64,000 nt of DNA, taken from contig NC_090025.1 in NCBI RefSeq assembly GCF_037176765.1, positions 75,617,545-75,681,544 on the forward strand, in the 5' to 3' direction. Below are positions 11,740-20,700 of this stretch, piece by piece (the first letter of the stretch is position 1; every line of letters starts with the position of its first letter). Below the pieces are notes generated by a model that was given only the letters and a program-made list of their open reading frames with translations, was not told the origin of the DNA and searched no databases. Position numbers and translations under genes: made by a program. The DNA is from Anolis sagrei (Eukaryota > Chordata > Lepidosauria > Squamata > Anolidae).

Positions 11740-14700
11740 ATAATGATTGTGAGTGGATTTGCGACCATGAGTGATTCAGCTTCTACAGGGAAAAAAAAAC
11801 AAATCATGATCATCTTTAATACTAAACTTCAAAAAAGACATCTAAAATTTAAAGTAAAAATAATTTCTTACTCATGTGGCAGTGGTTTATGCTTCCTCAG
11901 AGCTTCTCCCAGTGGGGAATTTTCTAGTTTTTTAAATTTCTCTTGGCATGTTTTCATATAGGAAACTTTTCCACCGATGTATCCACAGAAGCCAGCAACT
12001 TATTTACAAAGGAAGGTAAACAATTTAAGCTATTTGATGCCATTATGCTTAAAAATACAATCTTGTTTAAAATTAAACATAAAGAAATAAGCAAAATAAA
12101 TCTTTAACTCAGCACTAAAAACCATTTGCTTAGTCCCTGGAGCATTCTTCTCCGTCAACAAAAGAGAGATCTTAGAAAAGGTCAGAGGCAACTAGGTAAT
12201 CACCAGACTGCAATGAAGAAGCTGGTCAATCTTGTTCCAAAAGCGGAATATTAACTATCAGCTCCTTCTTAGCAAATAACTACATTTGCCAGCTACTGGA
12301 CAGAAAGTGACAACTACTTCTTCAGAAGTTCATTTTTACAAGGCTAGGGCTGAAATATCATTAAAAAACCTATAAATTAAATCCCACTGAACTCAATTGG
12401 TTCTACTTCTGAGCATGCTTCTAGATTTCACTGTTGGTTTCCTTGGGTGGAGTAACAATTGACTGAACTCAAGTCCTGTTTATTTGGATCAGTATCTTAT
12501 CAAGTAGAGAAGGAAATATGGGATGGGTACTTTACTTTGCTCACTGTATATTTTGATGTTGTGTGACACTTAGAAGTATATTACGGAGCTACCACCTGCA
12601 ACTATACTTTAAAGAATGTTTTATTGGTTGTTTTTTCTTCTTCAAGATATCATGGTAGCTTTCAAAACATATTGACATTTATTAGGTAGATAAATGGGGG
12701 AAAAGGAAGGTGAGAAAGTTGAAGTCATAACTCTGTCTCGCTTGTTTGAAAATTACGGAAAGATCAAGACATGCACAGAAACAGCTTTGATGTGTGGCAG
12801 AGTGCATTATGCCTATATACAGATTTATATTAATTGATATATAATAGATATTGCTGGGTTAAACAACCACAGAAGAAAAAAGGAGGACTTTGAACTAAAA
12901 CTTGTATTAGGGCATTCACTGTCTAAAGGTGAACAGGTATCTTGACCATTACTGAGATTTAACTGTTTGAGCATAATTATCAGGTTGATTTTAACTTAGA
13001 TATTTAACATGCTTAGAGGGAATTCCAATTGTGCATTGCTGATTGGGCAATGGATAATATTGTATCTGATTGGTGGGGAATTAACAGCAGGAGTGGGAGG
13101 AGCTTGGATGCTGGGTCCTTCAGATCTGATCAGGAAACTGCCAGGATGCATACAAGGTAGCATTCAAAAGCATTGAAGACAGTAGAGAAACCCAAAAATG
13201 AATAGAACTAAGGATTTATTTATCATGTCAGAAGCAAACTGAGGGTGCAGTTGTAATGTATTTATAAACACAATGTTAAAAACTTGGCATTACACTAAAT
13301 ATCCTTTGACCAGTAGCTGGTCACTTGAGTGCCTCTAGTCTTGCAAGAACGTCCTCCATTGTGCATGTGGTGGGGCTCAAGCTGCATTGTAAAAGGTGGT
13401 CTGTGGTTTGCTCTTCTCCACACTTGCATATCGTGGACTTCACTTTGTAGCCGCATTTCCTAAGGTTGCCACTTTTAGACTCTTGCTTGCTGAGGTGTTC
13501 CTGCAAGTGTCTCTGTAGATCTTAGGAAGCTATTTCTTGATTTAAGGCATTGGCATGCTGGCTGATATCCGAACAGAGAATGGGCCGGAGATGTCAATGC
13601 CTTGGTTCTTTCATTACAGGCTGCTACTTCCTGGCGGATGTCAGGTGGTGCAATACTGGCTAAACAGTGTAATTTCTCCAGTAATGTGGGGCATAGACAT
13701 CCTGTGATAATGCAGAATGTCTCACTGAGCCACATCCACTGTTTTTATGTGGGGAGATGTGTTCCACACTGTGCGTTCGCACTAAGCAGCAGAGAAGCAA
13801 AACTCAAGGGCAGATATCTTTACTGTGTCTAGTTGTGGTTCCAAAGTTGTGCTAGTTCAGCTTTCATATGATATTACTCCTTTCCTCCTAAATAAACTAT
13901 ATTTGGTCAAAACTCAAAACTATAATTTTGAAATGGCCAATCCCTTCTTAACCAGGACTATCAAACAAGTGATAAAGGCAAAACATCTCACTTGTTGAAT
14001 ATGATGACAACCTTAATCCTGAATTGTGAGCTATCATATACAACTGGAATTTGGTGTAGTGAAAATAATAATTATTATATTTATTTAGATTCTGCTTTTT
14101 CTCTCAAAACAGTCTGTGCAAAATATATATACAATTTATAACCTAACAACTATAAACAATAAAATAGAATTAAACCTAGGACTATTCAAAAATGATAGCA
14201 ATAAATACCCATTTAAAAAAAACAAATTATCACACTCACATGCAACTTTTGGTATTGAGCCAAATCTTGAATGTGTTGTAAGAATTCCTAAAAATAAACA
14301 AAGATTAAAGTGGGGAATGAGGGTATTTATAAAAATATGAATTAAGAATTCACCACAGTGGTTACCAATGTTTGGTCATCCAACCATTTTGGACTTCAGC
14401 TCCCAGAACTCCTTCAGCTGGCTGGGGCTTCTGGGAGTTGAAGTCTCAAACACTTAGAGTCCAAAATTGGGAACCAATGAACTAGAACAACACTTACAAC
14501 TTCAACAAACATACACATGATCTAGTCAACATGAGTTTCTTTTTAATTGTGTGTTACCCAAAAAAACCCAGTTGTGAAGACCACAGCAATGCAATAGCAT
14601 GACAATTTAAAATCAGTTTAGAGTAGAAGGTACACATAATTCAATGTCATGCAATTTTATGGAAAATGTTTACTTTAACACAGAGAAAATCTTCACATGG

Positions 14701-17700
14701 AAAGGGATGCAGACAGATAGATCAATGCAATTTTTTCTAGAAATAGCCCTGTGAATAATATACAATAGTTCGGTGGGGTACACACATTTTGTAAGTTACT
14801 TGAAATATCCTCTCTCCTAGATCTAAGTAGCTAGTATCCCTTGTTTAAAAAGTGCCATAATATCTTGAAATGAGGTCTAAATCTGAATAGTACAAAAACA
14901 GCCCATGTGTAGTTTTGGAACTATGTCTGCCAATGCAATTTTCTGAGTCAGCATGCCAAATAACCAAACTGAATCTAAAGTTGACCAAAAACTGGTTCGT
15001 AACCCCTTTGGTACTAATGCTGGAGAGCGGTCCCTTGTCAAAAAAAGGTTGGGAACCACTGTTTTATTGCAACAAATGACCCAAAGCTTTCTAAATAATT
15101 TCTGTAGTGGACAATTTCTGTGAAGTATTTACAAATGTTTGAGTGCAGACACCAATCTCCATTTCTGAATTTTTAAAAAAACGTAATGCTTTCATTTAGG
15201 TTTTTTTCCTCTCCACTTCCACAACTCTTATTTTTGAACTATTCCCCTCCATTTAAGTTTAATCATCTTTATCAATTAAGTTTCTGAATAACACAAAGAA
15301 AGGTGAACAGAAGATATCTAAATTCAGTCAAAAGTGTTGGAAGCTTACCTTTCTTGATTAGCATCTGTGTGATCACCATGCTTATACTAGCGATAGGAAG
15401 GGCTGTGGGTGGGGAAAGAAATATTGCTATTAATACTGAGATTGGAATTCATTATTTTCTTTTTTAAAAGGCTGTAAACTTGCAACCTGATTAAAGAATA
15501 AGTTCTATTGCACTCAGTATGATTTTGCGTAAACTTGTTTAAGAATGTTCTGCACTAAATCTTTTCTAAAGCATAAATTGCCCTTTTTTACTTTTAAGAG
15601 GGATTTGATACCTTCGTTATCAAACATGGAGTTCTTCTTTCTTGACATTTTATCACTTCTTTTCCTTTTGACTAAGATCAAATTATTTAGAACCATTTAG
15701 AAAAGAAATATGGAGAGTGTGCCATCTAAAACATACTTCAGAAATTTATTTTTGAAAACCCCTACTTTTCATTAACAGAGCATTTCAAAGTCCTCATAGA
15801 TGCAAGAATGAGGATAAAGTAGGTTTTTAAAATTCTATTATCAGATTATTTTAATTTTGAAATTTATTCTCAATTCTACATCAATCTATATAAATAAAAA
15901 TGTAATGTTCGATTGTGGAATTAACATAATTAATTGTGGAATTAACGCTCTCTACATGGGGTTGCCTTTGAAGACGGCTCGGAAGCTCCAATTAGTCCAA
16001 CGGTCGGCAGCCATGATACTAACTGGAGCGGAGCGCAGGGAGCACACAACTCCTCTGCTGCACCAGCTCCACTGGCTGCCGATTTGCTACCGGGCTCAAT
16101 TCAAAGTGCTGGCGTTGGCCTTTAAAGCCCTAAACGGTTCTGGCCCAACCTACTTATCCGAACGTATCTCGGCCTATCAGCCCACCAGGACCCTAAGATC
16201 TTCTGGGGAGGCCTTGCTCTCTATCCCGCCTGCTTCACAGGTGCGGCTGGCGGGGACGAGAGACAGGGCCTTTTCTGTGGTGGCCCCTCGGTTCTGAAAC
16301 GCCCTTCCCATGGAGGTAAGATCAGCCTCCTCGCTGATGGTATTCCGAAGAAGACTAAAAACTTGGATGTTCAAGCAGGCATTTGGTTAATTCGGTGCAA
16401 TGAATGTGTTGATTACGGATTGGTAATATGGATGATGCAATTGGACCACGATTTTAGTTAGGAGATGTATTGATTGTGATTTACGTGTAATATTGTGTAT
16501 TATGTTTTTTATGGTTTTAATTGTATACTGTGCACTGTATATTTTGTTGTAAACGTTGAGTCGCCAGTTAGGCTGAGAAACGGCGGTATACAAGGACAGT
16601 AAGTAAATAAATAAATAAATAAATAAATAACTCAAAAACCACTGGACAAATTGACACCAAATTTGGACACAAGATACCTATCAGGCCAACAAGTGACTCA
16701 TAAAAACACTGAAAAACACCGCAGAAGAGACTTAAAAAACCAAAAAACAAAAATTACATTACAACGCATGCGCAAAACCACACATACACACATATAGGCA
16801 AACACACATATACATAAATATATACAGACACATATATACACAGAAAACACATATACACAGACTGGGTCACAGCAACATATGGCGGGGACGGCTAGTTCTA
16901 CTATAAAAGGAAAGTAAGCAATGTCTGTGTGTTTATGTATTTTGGTTTGGACTGGGTTTCTTTAGCACAAAGGCAAGTTAAGTAGATAATAAACTTTTTA
17001 AATTTTATATAAGGAGTAAATGCAGCAAGTATCTTAAAACAATACACTACACCAGTATTTTGTCATATCATAAATAACCTCAAGGCACATCTGATGGATT
17101 ATGGTACATGAACGGTCAGAATGTGTAGACCCAATCGAGACCTTATATAGTGTTATTACAGTTAGCCCTCTATATTTGCGGGGGTTTGCACAGGGCCCTC
17201 ATAAAAGAAAGAAAATCACAACTTCTACCAGAAGTTGATCATTGAATTGCTCCAAAGGATTTACAAATGTCTAAAGAAGTGTTCTGTCTAGGAATCTATA
17301 AGTTCTCCAGCACAACTCTATGGCAAATGTTAACTATAGAGTTACACTGGAAGACCTAGAGAGAACATATTAATAAAATCCAACAAAGTGAAATTTACTT
17401 CTGTGAAAGCTAATGACACTTCAGAAAGTGACCAGTTTCCTAGTAATTTGTTCCATAATAATAATAATAAAAAAAACTTTATTTGTATTCCATGATTCAT
17501 ATAAAAACGGATTTAGTATTAATGGATTATACTGTTAAGGATTATGTTATTTTTACCCTCATATGGTATCAAACTCAATTAATAATCTGAATATCCTGAT
17601 ATGAGTTATACTCTTGAGAAGTTAAATATTCATTGTTTGTTGAAACAAAAAACATGACTATACGTAGGCATTACTTCTTGAAACATTTCACTTACATCTA

Positions 17701-20700
17701 TACCAGAAGCTCTCCTCATTGCATTCTCTGAATACTCTCTTTTCATCCTCCGTGGGTATGTAAGTCATATTTATTTGGCTCTTTTGTCAAAACAAAGAAC
17801 ATTAAGTCAGTGTATGAAATATGCCAGCAATTATATAAACATTTGCTAACATTTCAGCAAAATGTACATGAGATAAGCTATTTCAAAACCATTAAAACTC
17901 ATTGGTGAGACACTCTTTGTGATTCCATAGGGCATTGGAACATGGGAACTCTTGTTTTGCCTTGCATTGTCTTTTGCTTTTTGGAAACACTTCCATGCAT
18001 ATTTTACTTCCCGATAAATCAAATAAATACATCTCCCTTCCTACTGACAAAACATTGTGCAACTCACCTGTATTAAGTCTCAAAAACTAGTGAGCGTATG
18101 CCATTGAACACAGTTCAAGTGTTGATGTAACAATATTGTCTTAATGTAAGACTGTAATTAAAATTAGTATCTTTCCTTTGGACAATAAATAAATGAGTTC
18201 AAGAGGAAATCAAGCCTAAAGTCTCCCTAGAAGCCAAAATAAATAAGCTGAGGTGGTTCTAGTTTCATGAAAAGTAATGACTCTTTAAAAACAACAAGTG
18301 GAAGGCAGTAGGATAGAGGAATACCACATTACAGATTGATAGATTTGATCAAATAAGCCATAGCAAGAGTTGAGCAGCCTGGATAATGACAGTGCTCAAG
18401 ATTTGGAAATCTCTCATCCAGGGCCATAGCCAGAAAAAAAATTTGGGGGGGGGGGGGGGAGAGAACGACACTTTTTTAGCAAATCATCAAGAGTAGTTCG
18501 ATAACACAACAACATTCCAAACACATTCCAAAAACATTCCAAAGACCCTTATTGTTCCAAAAAAGGTATAAGATACAAGGTATGCAAGGTTAGTAAGGCC
18601 AAAAATAACCAAAAAAAATGTGGGTTTTTTTTTAATTGAAAAATTTCGGGGGTGGGGGGTTGAATCCCTAACACACACACACACACACACCGCCCCAGCT
18701 GCAGGCCTGCTCTCATCCACAGGGTTATCTTAAACTGAAGTTGACTTGATGGCAGTTAACAATAAATAGTGAAATTCTAAAACAGTATTAAACACAGTTC
18801 AATTAAAAAAAAACCTATGTACTGTGCTTATAGTATCTACTTGAACTTTCCTGTTAATAATTAGATATGTTGTGTATTGAAAATTAAATCACATTTGGAA
18901 CACAAAAACAAGGTTGTTTTTAAAAGCTGCTATCTGAAGACTTGTCACATAAACACGCACACCCTCATTTAAATCGAGAACACGGCTAGTATTATTATGA
19001 CAACCCACCAGCAGCAGATGACTCAAAACACAAAATAAAGTAAAAGATACCACTACAAAGGAATGCAATCTATAATCTGACTGCAGAAAAGTGTTTTAAA
19101 TAAGATTTGGAAGCTGGAAGTGCAACCCTGTACTGAAATTGTTACTCTCCAGTGATAAAGCCTAAAAATATATCTGGCAAATGAGGGGATATCTGTACTG
19201 AACTGATCTTTCACGTGGGTATTTTGTACCATTTCTGCAATTAGTTTTCAGGTTCTAATTGAGTTTTGCTCTCTGTATCATAATACAGTAACCTATACAT
19301 GGATTCAGATTTGTAATGTTTTTTCCTACAATAACAATTTGTAATGTTTTTTCCTACAATAGGGTTATTACCCCTAAAAGTTCCTTACACCGTACAAGAT
19401 GTCTGTTGCATTTAAATCCATCATAGGACCGTATATAAAAAGAATAACAACAAAAACAACAACAACTTCTTTATTTGTATTCCGTCCTATCTCTCTGGGG
19501 GGATTCAGGGCGGATTCCAAAAACAAAAGGCAAACATTAAACGCCTATACAATAAGAATAATAAATACAAATGTATTAATAGACAGCTCAAATCCCCCCC
19601 CCCCCCCCAAAGCTAACGGGTATCACTTTAAAACTCATATAAATCAAGTTTCTTGTATTTGTGATTGTTTCAACAAAGTTTTTTTCCTAGCTGTACAATC
19701 TACTTGAACTTATGTTTAGGTGTCAACTGCGTAAAATGTAACTACAGTAACTGTAACACCAAGAGTAACATTTGAAAGACTATCTACATCTCAGTCACTT
19801 TGAAATACAATAGGGCCCTTCCACACAGATGTATAAAATCCACATTGAACTGGATTATATGGCAGTGTGGACTTCAGATATTCCAGTCCAAAGCAGATAT
19901 TGTGGAATATCTGCCTTTATATTCTGGGTTATATGGCTGTGTGGAAGGGCCCATAGACTCTTGGGCTGGATCTACACTGTCCTATATCCCAGGAAATGAT
20001 CCTAGATTATTTGCTTTGAACTGGATTATATGAGTCTACACTGCTAAATAATCTGGAATAAACAGATTCTCTGGGATCAGATGCCATATGTTCCAGTTCA
20101 AAGCAGAAAATGTGGGATTTTATACAGCTGTGTGGAAAGGCACTCAGGCCCCCTCTATACTGACCTATATCCCTCAGGCCCCGTTATCCCCCAAGCTGAA
20201 TAAAATCCCACATTATCTGCTTTGAACTAGATTATATGGCAGTGTGGACTCAGACAACCCAATTCAAAGCATATACAGTGGGATTTCCTGCCTTGATATT
20301 TTGGGCTATATGACTGTGTTAAAGGCCCTCAATTAGCCGGCACCCATACAATTTGGTAAAAGCAGGATAAATGTAGTTTCTGCTTGTTATACTGTACTAT
20401 AAACTCTGTATTGATTTGATATTCATATCAAAATACAGTAATTTAAAAGCAAATTAAGACAAACTTAGTGTAACACAGTTTCACTGTATAACAAAAACAG
20501 CTTTGTGAATGCAGTAGGCCATTTTTAAAAACTTGTTCTTTTCCTTGGGTTCCAGATAACAGTGGGCCCTTCCACACAGTCATATAACCCAGGACCCTTA
20601 TACACAATCACATAACCAAGAATATCAAGGCAAATAATCCAAAATATCTGCTTCAAACTGAGTTATCTGAGGGCCTTCCACACTGCCCCTATGTCCCAGG

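Noticed and set aside
12485-12535. Alternative OCIAD1 exon 4 (minus-strand CCCATCCCATATTTCC)
   Set aside because: No splice sites or phase match; the true exon 4 is at 14240-14287.
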